Below are positions 1-8,848 of a stretch of DNA of 64,000 nt, in pieces. The translations under genes were made by a program, and so were the position numbers. This stretch comes from Bog-473 sp963751335 (GTDB lineage Bacteria; Actinomycetota; Acidimicrobiia; Acidimicrobiales; RAAP-2). The stretch spans positions 372,001 through 436,000 of the forward strand of contig CAVVUB010000008.1 of NCBI GenBank assembly GCA_963751335.1, written 5' to 3'. A model generated the notes under the pieces. It worked only from the letters and a program-made list of their open reading frames with translations, was not told the DNA's origin and made no database searches. How positions within the stretch are numbered: the first letter of the stretch is position 1; every line of letters begins with the position of its first letter.

Positions 1-750
1 GACCTTCGTGCTCCCCTTCCCAAAGGTCACGTTCACGGCTGGCGGGCTGGCACTCCCGCCGAGCAGGGCGACGAGGGCCGACAGGGTGGACACCCACCAG
101 AAGCTGGTGTGGCCCGGCGCATCACCGACGTTCACCGTCTGTCCCGGCTTGCCCTTGCTGGCCGAGAGAACCAGGGTCGGAGGGGACGGGAAGAGCGACT
201 CGCCGGTCCATTGCATCAACGCACTCCCCGCGGCGACGGGGGTGAAGCTCGTGAGATCGAGCATCGCCAGCGCGCAGCCGATCAGGCCCGCATTGAACTC
301 TTCGGTCGACGGCGGGCAACTGGCATTGGGATCCAGTGGTTCTGAGCTGGGGACCGTCCAGTTGTAGTTGAGATCCCCGTTGAGGTCGGAGATGGGAAAG
401 GCCAGTGCGTCCATATTGATTTCTTTGAGCGCCGACAACGCGCCGAGCAGCCCCGAGACCGAGGTGATGCCGCCGGACAGCGCGGCCTTGGCCTTCGGGT
501 CGATTCCCGCAAGGAGGCTGGTCTCGGCCAGCAGATAGGGGTGGAGCGGGGGCAGACCGGTACAGCTGAGGTCGATCACCTTCCCGCTGCTCACACCGGG
601 GATGATCGGCAGCGAGCCATTGTTGAACGTGCATGCCGGTCCCGAAGTCGCTGCCCCCGAAGGAGTCGCTCCGGCCGTTGACACCAGGGTCAGCGTGGAA
701 GCGAACAGCATGACGACACCGAGGGTGGAAGCAATCCGGTGGCGGATCAT
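1..750 (-). CDS. Secreted or surface protein, 3' end beyond the left edge
   Basis: An open frame of 250 codons runs from an ATG at 750 to the window edge without a stop, so the gene is truncated here. AAGGAG lies just upstream of the ATG. The N-terminus (MIRHRIASTLGVVMLFAS, then a second hydrophobic stretch and Ala-rich region) reads as a Sec signal peptide cleaved near residue 30-35. The mature part is rich in Ser, Gly, Pro and Leu, has several Cys, and near residue 195 has a segment (LVLSASKGKPGQTVNV) resembling the start of an Ig-like or cell-surface repeat. I do not recognise a family. It is probably exported and may be wall-associated. Competing open frames here are shadows. Confidence 0.6.
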   Translation of the reverse strand, partial: MIRHRIASTLGVVMLFASTLTLVSTAGATPSGAATSGPACTFNNGSLPIIPGVSSGKVIDLSCTGLPPLHPYLLAETSLLAGIDPKAKAALSGGITSVSGLLGALSALKEINMDALAFPISDLNGDLNYNWTVPSSEPLDPNASCPPSTEEFNAGLIGCALAMLDLTSFTPVAAGSALMQWTGESLFPSPPTLVLSASKGKPGQTVNVGDAPGHTSFWWVSTLSALVALLGGSASPPAVNVTFGKGSTKV

Positions 751-1029
751 CGGAGACTCCTTCGCTGGTCGCGCGGGTTCGCGCCGGTAGGCCGTGCCCC
801 CGTCCCCCGCAACGTTTCGGTCACAACGATGCCTGCAGGCAGACTTTTCGTTCCCCCCCTTTTACCCGAGTTTGTGGGCATTAAACGGAGTTTTCGGCGC
901 GGCGCGATCTCAGATCTCGGCGGGAGGCGTGCGTTCTGCTCAGGTCCACGCTTCTCATGAATGCTTCGTGATGACACGGGTTTTGCGGGGTAACACAAGT
1001 TCGTCGAGGCGGGTCTGAGGGGAGGCCAA

Positions 1030-2589
1030 GTGGCAACGATCAGCACACAAGCGCCGGGACTGTCGAACGAGGACCGTCCTTCCGAAGGAATAATCCACAG
1101 TCTCATCCCGGCCCGGCTGGACCGCCTGGGTTGGTCACGCTTCCACACGCGCCTGGTCATCGCCCTGGGTGTGGCGTGGGTGCTCGACGGCCTCGAGATC
1201 ACCATCGCCAGCAACGCCGAAGGTCTCATCAGCCAGAAGCAGGCCCTCAACCTCTCCTCGTCCGAAGTGGCCTTCGCCGTCGGCACCGTCTACCTCTTGG
1301 GGGAGGTGGCCGGGGCACTCTTCTTCGGCCGGATGTCGGACAAGTTCGGCCGGCGCAACCTCTTCATGATCACGCTGGGCGTGTACCTGTTGGGCGGCCT
1401 GCTCACTGCTCTGACCCTCGGGCACTCACCGGTGTGGACCTACTGGCTCTGGGCCTCTCGATTCATCGCCGGCATGGGTATCGGTGGTGAGTACGCCGCC
1501 ATCAACTCGGCCATCGACGAGCTCATCCCGGCCAAGTACCGGGGCCGGGTGGACATCGCCGTGAACGGGACCTACTGGGGCGGTGCACTCATCGCCACGG
1601 TGCTCACGATTCTCGCGGTGAACCATCTGCCCGCCAGTTTCTCGTGGCGCGTCGCCTTCCTGTTCGGCCCGGCGTTGGGCTTCGTCATCCTCTTCGTGCG
1701 CAAGAATCTTCCCGAGAGCCCGCGCTGGCTCCTGATGCACGGCCGAGAGGAAGAGGCCGAGCGCGCCGTCGCCGAGATCGAACAGCTCACCGAACAGAGC
1801 GGCGGCACCCTCGGTGAGATCGACGAATCCAAGGCCATCGATATCACCCCGGCCAGCAATATCGGTTTTGTGGCCCTGGCTCGAACGCTCTTCGTGCACT
1901 ACCCGAGGCGGTCCATCCTGGGTGCCACCCTCATGATCACCCAGTCGTTCCTCTACAACGCCATCTTCTTCACCTACGCGTTGGTGCTCACGAAGATCTA
2001 CAACGTCCCTGCCACCGACACCGCCTATTACTTCATCTTCTTCGCATTGGGGAACCTCATCGGCCCGCTCACGATCGGGCGTCTCTTCGACACCGTCGGG
2101 CGGCGAAAGATGATCTCGGGCACGTACATCTTGTCCGGCGCTCTCCTCGCCTTCAGCGCCCTCCTGTTCAATGCCGGCCTCCTCAACGCGGTGACCCAGA
2201 CGGCGTGCTGGTGCGTCATCTTCTTCTTCGCCTCGGCCGGCGCGTCCTCGGCGTACCTGACCGTCAGCGAGATCTTCCCCGTCGAGGTGCGGGCCAAGGC
2301 CATCGCCGTCTTCTTTGCGATCGCCCAGAGCTTCGGTGCCTTCGGGCCGTGGATCTATGGCGAGCTCATCGGCAACGGGCAGGATCATTTCCGCCTGTTC
2401 ATCGGCTATCTGATCGGTGCCGCTGTGATGCTGATCGGCGGAGTCGTCGCGGCCTTCCTCGGAATCGATGCCGAGCAGAAGTCCCTCGAGGACATCGCCC
2501 AGCCGCTCTCGACCGCCCGTCCGTCGCCGCATCTCTCGGCCGTGACCGGCGCGCCCCGGGCCCCGGCGGCGCGGAGCACCTCGTTCTGA
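1030..2589 (+). CDS. MFS transporter, sugar/metabolite:H+ symporter type
   Basis: A 519-residue integral membrane protein with about 12 hydrophobic segments. MFS motif A appears twice at the expected places: GRMSDKFGRRN after the second helix and GRLFDTVGRRK in the second half. A central hydrophilic loop (about residues 235-285) separates the halves. The end of helix 5 and loop carries the PESPRWL signature typical of the sugar porter/metabolite symporter branch. The GTG start at 1030 is preceded by GGGGAGG. A 279-base gap separates it from the divergent secreted-protein gene. It probably imports an organic acid or similar substrate; the substrate cannot be told from sequence. Confidence 0.9.
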   Translation: MATISTQAPGLSNEDRPSEGIIHSLIPARLDRLGWSRFHTRLVIALGVAWVLDGLEITIASNAEGLISQKQALNLSSSEVAFAVGTVYLLGEVAGALFFGRMSDKFGRRNLFMITLGVYLLGGLLTALTLGHSPVWTYWLWASRFIAGMGIGGEYAAINSAIDELIPAKYRGRVDIAVNGTYWGGALIATVLTILAVNHLPASFSWRVAFLFGPALGFVILFVRKNLPESPRWLLMHGREEEAERAVAEIEQLTEQSGGTLGEIDESKAIDITPASNIGFVALARTLFVHYPRRSILGATLMITQSFLYNAIFFTYALVLTKIYNVPATDTAYYFIFFALGNLIGPLTIGRLFDTVGRRKMISGTYILSGALLAFSALLFNAGLLNAVTQTACWCVIFFFASAGASSAYLTVSEIFPVEVRAKAIAVFFAIAQSFGAFGPWIYGELIGNGQDHFRLFIGYLIGAAVMLIGGVVAAFLGIDAEQKSLEDIAQPLSTARPSPHLSAVTGAPRAPAARSTSF

Positions 2590-2642
2590 CCCTGGCTGCA
2601 GCTGCTCGGTGCCTCCCGGTGCCGCGGTGAAACGATAGGGAC

Positions 2643-3581
2643 ATGGTGATTTCGCTCATGTTGGCCACGTTGACCGACCGTCGCGAGTTCGGGGACGACT
2701 GGCTGCTGGAACGCAAGTTCGACGGTGAGCGCTGTGTGGCCCGAAAACGAGGGGGCGAGGTGCGTCTCGAGTCGCGTACGGGAAAGGATCTCAGCTCCAC
2801 CTATCCCGAGGTCCGCGACGCCGTGGCCGGGCAACGTCCACGCGATCTGCTTCTCGACGGTGAGGTGGTGGCCTATGACGGCGACCAGACCTCGTTCACC
2901 CGGCTCCAACAACGTCTCGGAGTGGCCAGGCCGTCGGCAGAGCAGGTGGCCGAGTACCCGGTCGTCTACTGCATCTTCGATCTCCTGGAGGTCGACGGGG
3001 AGGATCTGACCGACCGGCCGCTCGTCGAGCGTCGCGCCCGACTCATGAGCTCGGTCGAGTCCAGTTCGGCCGTGCAGCACACAGAGGCCTGGCGCGACGA
3101 CTCTGAGCGCCGTTTTGCCGAGGCCTGCCGATCGGGCTGGGAGGGCCTGATCGCAAAGCGGGTCGACGCGCCCTATGTCGCCGGTCGCTCGAGAGACTGG
3201 TTGAAGTTGAAGTGCGTCTGGGAGCAGGAGTTCGTCATCGGCGGTTACACCGACCCGAGCGGCAGCCGTACCGACTTCGGAGCCCTCCTCGTCGGTTACT
3301 ACGAACAGGGTTCCCTTCACTACGCCGGCAAGGTCGGCACCGGCTACACCAAGGCGATACTCCACGACTTGGGTGCCCGGCTGCGAGAGCTGCATACGGT
3401 CGAGCCGGCGTTCGTCGACGCGCGGCCGGTCCCCCGCGGGACCCATTGGACTCGACCGGCGCTCGTCGCGCAGATCGGATTTGCCGAATGGACCAACGAC
3501 GGTCGCTTGCGCCAGGCCCGCTATCTGGGGCTCCGCGACGACAAGAACCCCTCTGACGTCGTTCGAGAACGGCCCCGATAA
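2643..3581 (+). CDS. ATP-dependent DNA ligase, LigD/LigC-type ligase domain
   Basis: A 312-residue protein equal to the stand-alone ligase domain of the bacterial NHEJ ligase family. Motif I (ERKFDGERC, nucleotidyl-acceptor Lys about residue 25) starts the adenylation domain. LLDGEVVAYD and later EGLIAKRVDAPY match motifs III and IV, and SRDWLKLKC matches motif V. The C-terminal part (GGYTDPSGSRTDFGALLVGYY) matches the OB-fold domain of this family. It seals DNA nicks or ends using ATP. No primase, nuclease or Ku gene adjoins it, so it is a LigC-like single-domain ligase rather than full LigD. It follows the MFS gene after 53 bases. Confidence 0.92.
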   Translation: MVISLMLATLTDRREFGDDWLLERKFDGERCVARKRGGEVRLESRTGKDLSSTYPEVRDAVAGQRPRDLLLDGEVVAYDGDQTSFTRLQQRLGVARPSAEQVAEYPVVYCIFDLLEVDGEDLTDRPLVERRARLMSSVESSSAVQHTEAWRDDSERRFAEACRSGWEGLIAKRVDAPYVAGRSRDWLKLKCVWEQEFVIGGYTDPSGSRTDFGALLVGYYEQGSLHYAGKVGTGYTKAILHDLGARLRELHTVEPAFVDARPVPRGTHWTRPALVAQIGFAEWTNDGRLRQARYLGLRDDKNPSDVVRERPR

Positions 3582-3639
3582 CCATCGGCCTCGGATCAGA
3601 GGCCGACGACGCCCGCGACGAGTGCTCCCGCGCGCGGTC

Positions 3640-5118
3640 TTACGAGGTGCTGGAAGGCTCTCCGGTCAGGATCACCGACTTGGTCTCGAGGAACGGTAGG
3701 AGGCCCTCGGTCCCCCCTTCCCGTCCGAGGCCCGACTGTTTGAACCCACCGAACGCCATCCCGAAGTCGGTGCGGAAGGCGTTGTGCCCGACCGTGCCCG
3801 AGCGCAGCTGGCCGGCCACGTGTCGGGCTCGGTCGACATCGTTGGTGAACACGGATGCGTTGAGGCCGTAGATCGTGTCGTTGGCCAGCGTCACCGCGTG
3901 ATCTTCGTTGTCGGCCGGGATCACGCTGAGCACCGGGCCGAAGATCTCTTCGCGGGCGATGGTCGCCTGGTTGTCGACGTTGCCGAAGACCGTCGGTTCG
4001 ATGTAGTACCCACGGTCGAGACCCTCGGGCCGGCCCCCGCCGGTGGCGAGCGTTGCCCCCTCGGCGATGCCTTTCGCGATGTAGCCCTCGACGCGGTCGC
4101 GCTGGCGGTCCATGGCGAGCGGCCCCATCTGGGTCTGCGGATCGAAGGGATCGCCCACCTTGACCTGCGAGAAGGTGCCGGCCAGTGCCTCGACGAGCTC
4201 GTCGTGGCGGGAGCGGCTGACGATGATGCGGGTCAGCGAGGAGCAAACCTGCCCGGCGAGGAAGCACTCCGCGCCGGAGATGGCAGTGGCGGCCGTCTGC
4301 AGGTCCATGTCGTCGAGGATGACTGCGGCCGACTTCCCACCCAGCTCGAGGGTGCAGCGCGCGATGCGCTCACCGCAGAGAGAGGCGATACGGCGCCCGG
4401 CGGCCGTGGAACCGGTGAACGTGATCTTGTCGATGCCGGGGTTGCGCACCAGGAGTTCGGAGACCTCGCGGTCCGCCGTGACGACGTTGAGGACGCCGGG
4501 TGGCAAGCCGATGTCCTCGGCGATCTCGGCGAACAGGTAGGCGGCGCCCGGGGCCTCGGGAGAGGACTTGAGGACGACGGTGCACCCGGCGAGCAGCGCC
4601 GGAGCGATCTTGTAGGTGATGAGGCTGAGCGGTGCGTTCCACGGGATGATCGCTCCGACCACGCCGACCGGCTCACGAACCAGGAGGCCGAACTTCCCAC
4701 CCATGGTCGGCTTGGCCTGCTCCTCGAAGGGGAACGTCGAGGCCAGGCCTGCGTAATAGTCGAACACGCCCGCCATGCCGCCTGCGGTGTGCTGAGCAAT
4801 GGCGAAGAGGGCGCCCGACTCCCGCGGCCACAGCTGGCCGGCCTCGTCGCCCTTGCCCCGCAGGCCTTCGCCCATTGCCCGCAGATACTCGGCCCGCTCG
4901 GCGTGTGACATCCGTGGCCAGGTGCCGTGGTCAAAGGCTTGGCGCGCCGCGTCGACCGCCCGGGCCATGTCCGGCTCCCGGGCTTCGGGAACGCTGAAAT
5001 AGGGCTGCTCGGTCGCCGACTCGATGACCTCGATGACATCGGAGGACGAGGGCTCGACCCATTTCCCGCCGATGAAGAAGCGGTCGTCGTGGCGGATCGG
5101 TACGGCTGTGGTCGTCAT
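3640..5118 (-). CDS. Aldehyde dehydrogenase family protein
   Basis: 492 residues, the usual ALDH length, starting at ATG 5118. The NAD-binding part has IIPWNAPLSL and TFTGSTAAGRR; the general-base Glu lies in ELGGKS (about residue 265) and the nucleophile Cys in GQVCSS (about residue 300). The C-terminal GGFKQSGLGRE segment is present, so the enzyme looks complete and active. It oxidises an aldehyde to an acid with NAD(P)+ in the cytoplasm; substrate unknown. It converges on the ligase gene and diverges from the zinc finger gene across a 300-base gap. The open frame extends upstream of 5118, but homology begins at the chosen ATG. Confidence 0.93.
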   Translation of the reverse strand: MTTTAVPIRHDDRFFIGGKWVEPSSSDVIEVIESATEQPYFSVPEAREPDMARAVDAARQAFDHGTWPRMSHAERAEYLRAMGEGLRGKGDEAGQLWPRESGALFAIAQHTAGGMAGVFDYYAGLASTFPFEEQAKPTMGGKFGLLVREPVGVVGAIIPWNAPLSLITYKIAPALLAGCTVVLKSSPEAPGAAYLFAEIAEDIGLPPGVLNVVTADREVSELLVRNPGIDKITFTGSTAAGRRIASLCGERIARCTLELGGKSAAVILDDMDLQTAATAISGAECFLAGQVCSSLTRIIVSRSRHDELVEALAGTFSQVKVGDPFDPQTQMGPLAMDRQRDRVEGYIAKGIAEGATLATGGGRPEGLDRGYYIEPTVFGNVDNQATIAREEIFGPVLSVIPADNEDHAVTLANDTIYGLNASVFTNDVDRARHVAGQLRSGTVGHNAFRTDFGMAFGGFKQSGLGREGGTEGLLPFLETKSVILTGEPSSTS

Positions 5119-5418
5119 GGTTCGCGTTCCTCGTCGTTGTGTGCGTGCGCTACGCCGCAAGAGACTAGGGGAGTGTCGCTTCCCTGGTGCCACTCGCCGG
5201 CCTCGGTCGTGTGCGAGCTGCCCAGGAGCCGCTTCCCTGGGCCGGGTCCCGGCCCGCCCGGCGCGGCTGAACCGCCCCCAGATTCCCTGGAAGACCCCGG
5301 ATCTGAGGTACTTGGGGGGAGACCCGGCGACCGCTCGGTGGCCATCGCTCCGGTCCGGGATCGCCCGTCCCTCGGCCTTTCCCCTACCGTTGGCGGAGAC
5401 GTCGCGGGAGGTGCCGAC
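5119..5418. other. 300-base divergent intergenic region with a GC-rich perfect inverted repeat
   Basis: This gap separates the aldehyde dehydrogenase (minus) from the UBP-type zinc finger gene (plus). No convincing gene lies in it. It holds an inverted repeat at 5239-5255 with two perfect 8-base arms (GGGCCGGG and CCCGGCCC) around one central T. That could be an operator; the one-base centre is too tight for a good hairpin. I see no clear -35/-10 pair. Confidence 0.4.
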
Positions 5419-5766
5419 ATGACGAATGCGGTCGACCAGGAAGTTCCACCCAGCGGAACGGGGTGTGTGGAGTGTCTCGAGGCCGGGGGATGGTGGCTGC
5501 ACCTCCGACGCTGTGCGGAGTGCGGCCACATCGGGTGTTGCGACGATTCGCTGAGCAAGCACGCGAGCGCGCATGCGCGCACGTCGGGTCACCCCGTCGT
5601 CCGCAGCTTCGAGCCGGGCGAAGAGTGGTTCTGGAACTACCAGACGAACCAGTACCTCGAAGGTCCTCGCCTCGCGCCCCCCGAGCATCATCCGCTCGAC
5701 CAACCCGTGCCCGGCCCGGCCGGACGGGTCCCGGCCAACTGGCAGGAGCTCTTGATGGGCTCGTGA
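5419..5766 (+). CDS. UBP-type (ZnF-UBP) zinc finger protein
   Basis: A small protein of 115 residues that is almost wholly one ZnF-UBP domain. The ligands are CVEC near residue 16-19, then CAECGHIGCCDD with following His residues (KHASAHARTSGHPVV), the usual Cys/His pattern of this fold. The C-terminal half has a Trp/Tyr-rich stretch (EEWFWNYQTNQYLEGP) and ends in a Pro-rich tail. In eukaryotes the domain binds the free C-terminus of ubiquitin; the role of the short actinobacterial versions is not established. The ATG at 5419 is preceded by GGGAGGTGCCGAC. Confidence 0.88.
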   Translation: MTNAVDQEVPPSGTGCVECLEAGGWWLHLRRCAECGHIGCCDDSLSKHASAHARTSGHPVVRSFEPGEEWFWNYQTNQYLEGPRLAPPEHHPLDQPVPGPAGRVPANWQELLMGS

Positions 5767-5792
5767 CGACGCGGCGCACCGTGTGAGGCGGT

Positions 5793-5829
5793 GAGCGTCG
5801 CTCAACGTGTGAGGTGGTGAGCGACGCTC
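5793..5829. terminator. Bidirectional hairpin terminator candidate between convergent genes
   Basis: GAGCGTCGCTC at 5793-5803 is the exact reverse complement of GAGCGACGCTC at 5819-5829, giving an 11-base stem with a 15-base loop. Each arm is also nearly self-complementary. The same stretch holds a 17-base direct repeat (5781-5797 and 5807-5823, one mismatch). It lies between the stops of the zinc finger gene and the DsbA-like gene, where a shared terminator is expected. There is no T-run, which is common for actinobacterial terminators. Confidence 0.6.
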
Positions 5830-5834
5830 GAGGG

Positions 5835-6398
5835 TCAAACGTCCTCGGCGCGCAGTCGCTTCTCGAACGCCTGCTGGTTGAAGAGCACCCCTGAGTCGAC
5901 CGGGCTGCCGTTGAGCCACGCGGCCGGGGTGCCCTGGGGGTCCTCTGCTTGATAGAGCGTCTCACGCCTCTGGACCCATTGCTCGTAGCGGGCCTCTCGG
6001 ACACCCGAGACGAAGTCGGCAGTGCTCAGTCCCGCCAGCGCGCCGAGGCGCAACAGGTCTTCGTTCGTGAAGCCACCCGTTCCCTCGGGGGGCTGGGCGG
6101 CAAACAGCTCGTGGCGGAGCTCGTCGAAACGGCCGGCCTCGGCGGCCAAGGCCAGAGCGTTGTCTGCTCGCACCGACTCTGGGCCGAGGAAGCACCGCAT
6201 GCGGTACTCGACGGACAGCTCACCCGCCGCCAGTGCAGCCGTGATGCGCGCCCCGTTGAGCACTTCGAACTCTCGGCAGTACGGGCACTGTGGATCTTCG
6301 AAGAGCACCATGCCCCTTCTCGCGTCGGGGTTGCCGAGCAGGACGCCACCCTCGGGGGTGTGGCCCGAGGGTGGTGCCAGTGGATCGTGGCCACTCAT
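5835..6398 (-). CDS. DsbA/thioredoxin-like protein with CPYC motif
   Basis: 187 residues with the thioredoxin-fold redox motif CPYC in EDPQCPYCREF near residue 40 and the cis-Pro loop late in the protein (QGTPAAWLNG). This matches the DsbA-like thioredoxin (Thioredoxin_4) family, which reduces or oxidises disulfides. There is no signal peptide or membrane anchor, so it probably acts in the cytoplasm. It lies 31 bases downstream of ohr on the same strand and may be co-transcribed with it, which would fit a thiol-redox or peroxide-defence role. Confidence 0.85.
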   Translation of the reverse strand: MSGHDPLAPPSGHTPEGGVLLGNPDARRGMVLFEDPQCPYCREFEVLNGARITAALAAGELSVEYRMRCFLGPESVRADNALALAAEAGRFDELRHELFAAQPPEGTGGFTNEDLLRLGALAGLSTADFVSGVREARYEQWVQRRETLYQAEDPQGTPAAWLNGSPVDSGVLFNQQAFEKRLRAEDV

Positions 6399-6429
6399 GG
6401 CTCGCGCTCCATCGTCGGGGCCGGCGTGG

Positions 6430-6888
6430 TCACCTGACGGCAGGCTCCGCGGATGGGACGGGGTTGCCGTTGGCCTTCAGGGTCACCTCGATGTTGCCGC
6501 GGGTGGCGTTGGAGTACGGGCAGACCTCGTGGGCGGCCGCCACGATCGAAATGGCCTGCGCGGCGTCGTCGACTCCCGGAAGCGAGACATCGAGTCCCAC
6601 GGCCACGGTGAAGCCGCGGTTCTCGGTGGTGATCAGGCTGACCTCCGAATCGATGGCCACGGCCCCGAGCTCGACGTGCTCGCGTCGCCCGACCACGCCC
6701 AGTGCACCCTCGAAGCATGCGGCGTAACCCACGGCGAAGAGCTGCTCGGGGTTCGTGCCCCCACCGTCGCCGCCCATCTCGACCGGCGTGCGGAGCTGGA
6801 CGTCCAACGCCCCGTCCGTGGTGACCCCGTGACCCTGGTCCCGACCGCCCACCACGTGGGCCTGCGCCGTATAGAGCGATTTGGCCAT
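6430..6888 (-). CDS. ohr: Organic hydroperoxide resistance protein Ohr
   Basis: 152 residues, full length for Ohr. It starts YTAQAHVVGGRD and contains GGTNPEQLFAVGYAACF with the first catalytic Cys (about residue 60) and EVCPYSNATRGN with the resolving Cys (about residue 125), the diagnostic Ohr sequences. It is a thiol-dependent peroxidase reducing organic and fatty acid hydroperoxides, typically recycled by lipoylated proteins. The ATG at 6888 is preceded by GAGGAGA. It diverges from osmC across 220 bases that contain three tandem 20-base repeats. No ohrR-type MarR gene is next to it. Confidence 0.95.
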   Translation of the reverse strand: MAKSLYTAQAHVVGGRDQGHGVTTDGALDVQLRTPVEMGGDGGGTNPEQLFAVGYAACFEGALGVVGRREHVELGAVAIDSEVSLITTENRGFTVAVGLDVSLPGVDDAAQAISIVAAAHEVCPYSNATRGNIEVTLKANGNPVPSAEPAVR

Positions 6889-6940
6889 GTTCGTCTCCTC
6901 TCGAGCGTCCCTCGGTGGTGACGCTATCGGCTCACCTCTC

Positions 6941-7000
6941 TCGATCCACCGGTCCCTCCCTCGATCCACCGGACCCTCCGTCGGTCCACCGGTCCCTCGG
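6941..7000. repeat. Three tandem 20-base repeats in the ohr/osmC divergent promoter region
   Basis: Three head-to-tail copies of exactly 20 bases: TCGATCCACCGGTCCCTCCC at 6941-6960, TCGATCCACCGGACCCTCCG at 6961-6980 and TCGGTCCACCGGTCCCTCGG at 6981-7000. They differ at a few positions and share the core TCCACCGG(T/A)CCCTC. Each copy contains or nearly contains the palindrome ACCGGT. The place and the 20-base period (two helical turns) suggest repeated binding sites for a regulator of the two peroxide genes. Confidence 0.65.
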
Positions 7001-7108
7001 CCGGCCAGACTCCGGCAAGCCCCTCCGTATCGGAACACCGCCGCGCCGACTAGAACCGGAACCATCTCGGCAACGACCTCAATGGCCGAGTACATCGAGG
7101 AGGTTGAC

Positions 7109-7534
7109 ATGCCGGCAAAGGGCAGCGCGGAATGGAAGGGCGATGTGCCCACGGGGACCGGGACCTTCACGGCGGGTGACACCATTCACGGGGGGTACAC
7201 CTTCAAGTCCCGCTTCGAGGACGGTCCGGGCTCGAACCCCGAGCAGCTGATCGCGGCCGCCCATGCCGCCTGTTTCTCCATGGCGCTCTCCAACCTCCTG
7301 GCCCAGGCGGGCAGCCCGCCCGATTCGGTGCACACCGACGCCACCGTCACCCTGCGCCCCGTCGACGGCGCGCCGACCATCACCAAGATCGAGCTCGTGA
7401 CCGTGGGTCGGGTGCCCGGCATCGACCAGGCCGCCTTTGCCGAGCACGCGGCAACGGCCAAGGCGGGGTGCCCGGTGAGCCGAGCCCTGGCCGGTGTCCC
7501 CGAGATCACCCTCGACGCCACGCTCGCATCTTGA
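7109..7534 (+). CDS. osmC: OsmC family peroxiredoxin
   Basis: 141 residues. MPAKGSAEWKGDVPTGTGTF is a classical OsmC N-terminus, followed by SNPEQLIAAAHAACFSMAL (peroxidatic Cys) and AKAGCPVSRAL (resolving Cys). OsmC reduces organic peroxides. The ATG at 7109 has GAGGAGG six bases upstream, which decides this start over possible upstream ones. It is divergent from ohr, so the region carries both branches of the Ohr/OsmC family. The stop overlaps the start of the thiolase gene (TTGA at 7531-7534), so the two should be co-translated. Confidence 0.94.
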   Translation: MPAKGSAEWKGDVPTGTGTFTAGDTIHGGYTFKSRFEDGPGSNPEQLIAAAHAACFSMALSNLLAQAGSPPDSVHTDATVTLRPVDGAPTITKIELVTVGRVPGIDQAAFAEHAATAKAGCPVSRALAGVPEITLDATLAS

Positions 7535-8769
7535 CGGACGCCTTCGTTCTGGGCGGCGTGCGGACTCCGGTCGGCCGTTACGGCGGATCCCTCTCGCACC
7601 TGCGCACCGACGATCTCCTCGGCCAGACGATGGTGGCGGCCTGCGAGCGCGTGTCGGTCCCGCTCGAGCGCATCGAGGACATCTCGGCCGGGTGCGTCAA
7701 CGTGGCCCACGAGGGCATGGGCGACATCGCGCGCTGGGGCGCGCTGGCGGCCGGGTTCCCCGATTCGGTTCCCGCCGTCACCGTGAACCGCTTCTGCGCC
7801 TCGTCGCTCACCGGCGCCATCTCCATCGCCCACGCCATTCGCTGCGGCGAGCTCGAGGTCGGGCTGGCCGCCGGGGTCGAGTCCATGTCGCGCTCGGGCT
7901 GGGCCAACATGAAGGGCGACGCCCCGTTCAGCCCGCGGGGCCCGGTCTTCTTGCTCGACACCATGTGGGCGGGCGCCGGTGGCCCCCCGAACCCCGTCCT
8001 GCTCGCCCGCAACGCCTACGTCGAGATGATCAAGACGGCGCAGAACGTGGCCGACCGCTACCACCTCGGCCGCGAGGAGATCGACGCCTTCGCGCTGCGC
8101 TCCCACCAGCACGCGGCCGCCGCCCGCGACTCGGGCCGCTTGGCCGCCGAGATCCATCCGATCGAGATTCCCGGGACGAGGAAGGAACCCGGTCGGACCT
8201 TCGAGCACGACGAAATGATCAGAAGCGACACCACGGCCGAACGGTTGGCCGCGCTGGCGCCCCAGCCCAACACCACGCAGATGACCGCGGGAAACTCGTC
8301 ACCCCTCAGCGACGGTGCCTCGGCCGTCGTCTTGGGCTCCGCCGAGGCGGCCCGGTCGCTGGGCGTGACGCCGCTGGCCCGGGTCGTGGCGTCGGCGACC
8401 TACGCCCTCGACCCCCAGTTCATGGGGATCGCTCCCGCCTTCGCCATGACCACGGCACTCGAGCGGGCGCACCTGGCACCGACCGACGTCGACGTGTGGG
8501 AGGTGCACGAGGCTTTCGCGGCCCAGGCCCTGGGCGTCCTGCGCGAGCTCGAGACACAGCTGGACGGCTTCGTCGTCCCCGACGACCGCCTCAACCCCAA
8601 CGGCGGCGCGGTCGCCATCGGCCACCCCTTCGGGTCATCGGGCACCCGCTACGTCCTCACCTTGGCCACCGAGCTGCAGGTGCGTGAGGTGCGCTACGGC
8701 GTGCTCGGCGTCTGCGTCGGTTCGGGCCAGGGGGTCGCGCTCGTGCTGGAGAATCCCAAGGTGTCGTGA
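7531..8769 (+). CDS. Thiolase (acetyl-CoA C-acyltransferase family)
   Basis: 412 residues. The start MTDAFVLGGVRTPVGRYGG is typical of thiolases. The nucleophile Cys is in NRFCASSLTGA (about residue 90); the C-terminal catalytic signatures are NPNGGAVAIGHPFGSSG (His) and GVCVGSGQG (second Cys). The start is a TTG at 7531 overlapping the osmC stop as TTGA; no separate ribosome site is visible, so translational coupling is likely. It carries out thiolytic cleavage or condensation of acyl-CoA. Pairing with osmC is unusual and may be incidental. Confidence 0.92.
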   Translation: MTDAFVLGGVRTPVGRYGGSLSHLRTDDLLGQTMVAACERVSVPLERIEDISAGCVNVAHEGMGDIARWGALAAGFPDSVPAVTVNRFCASSLTGAISIAHAIRCGELEVGLAAGVESMSRSGWANMKGDAPFSPRGPVFLLDTMWAGAGGPPNPVLLARNAYVEMIKTAQNVADRYHLGREEIDAFALRSHQHAAAARDSGRLAAEIHPIEIPGTRKEPGRTFEHDEMIRSDTTAERLAALAPQPNTTQMTAGNSSPLSDGASAVVLGSAEAARSLGVTPLARVVASATYALDPQFMGIAPAFAMTTALERAHLAPTDVDVWEVHEAFAAQALGVLRELETQLDGFVVPDDRLNPNGGAVAIGHPFGSSGTRYVLTLATELQVREVRYGVLGVCVGSGQGVALVLENPKVS

Positions 8770-8848
8770 TGGGTGGCCTTCCCCGGGCCAGGAGCGCCAC
8801 GAACCGCTGGCTCTGACCCGGCGGATAGGAGGAGCGCGATGGCTGCGC

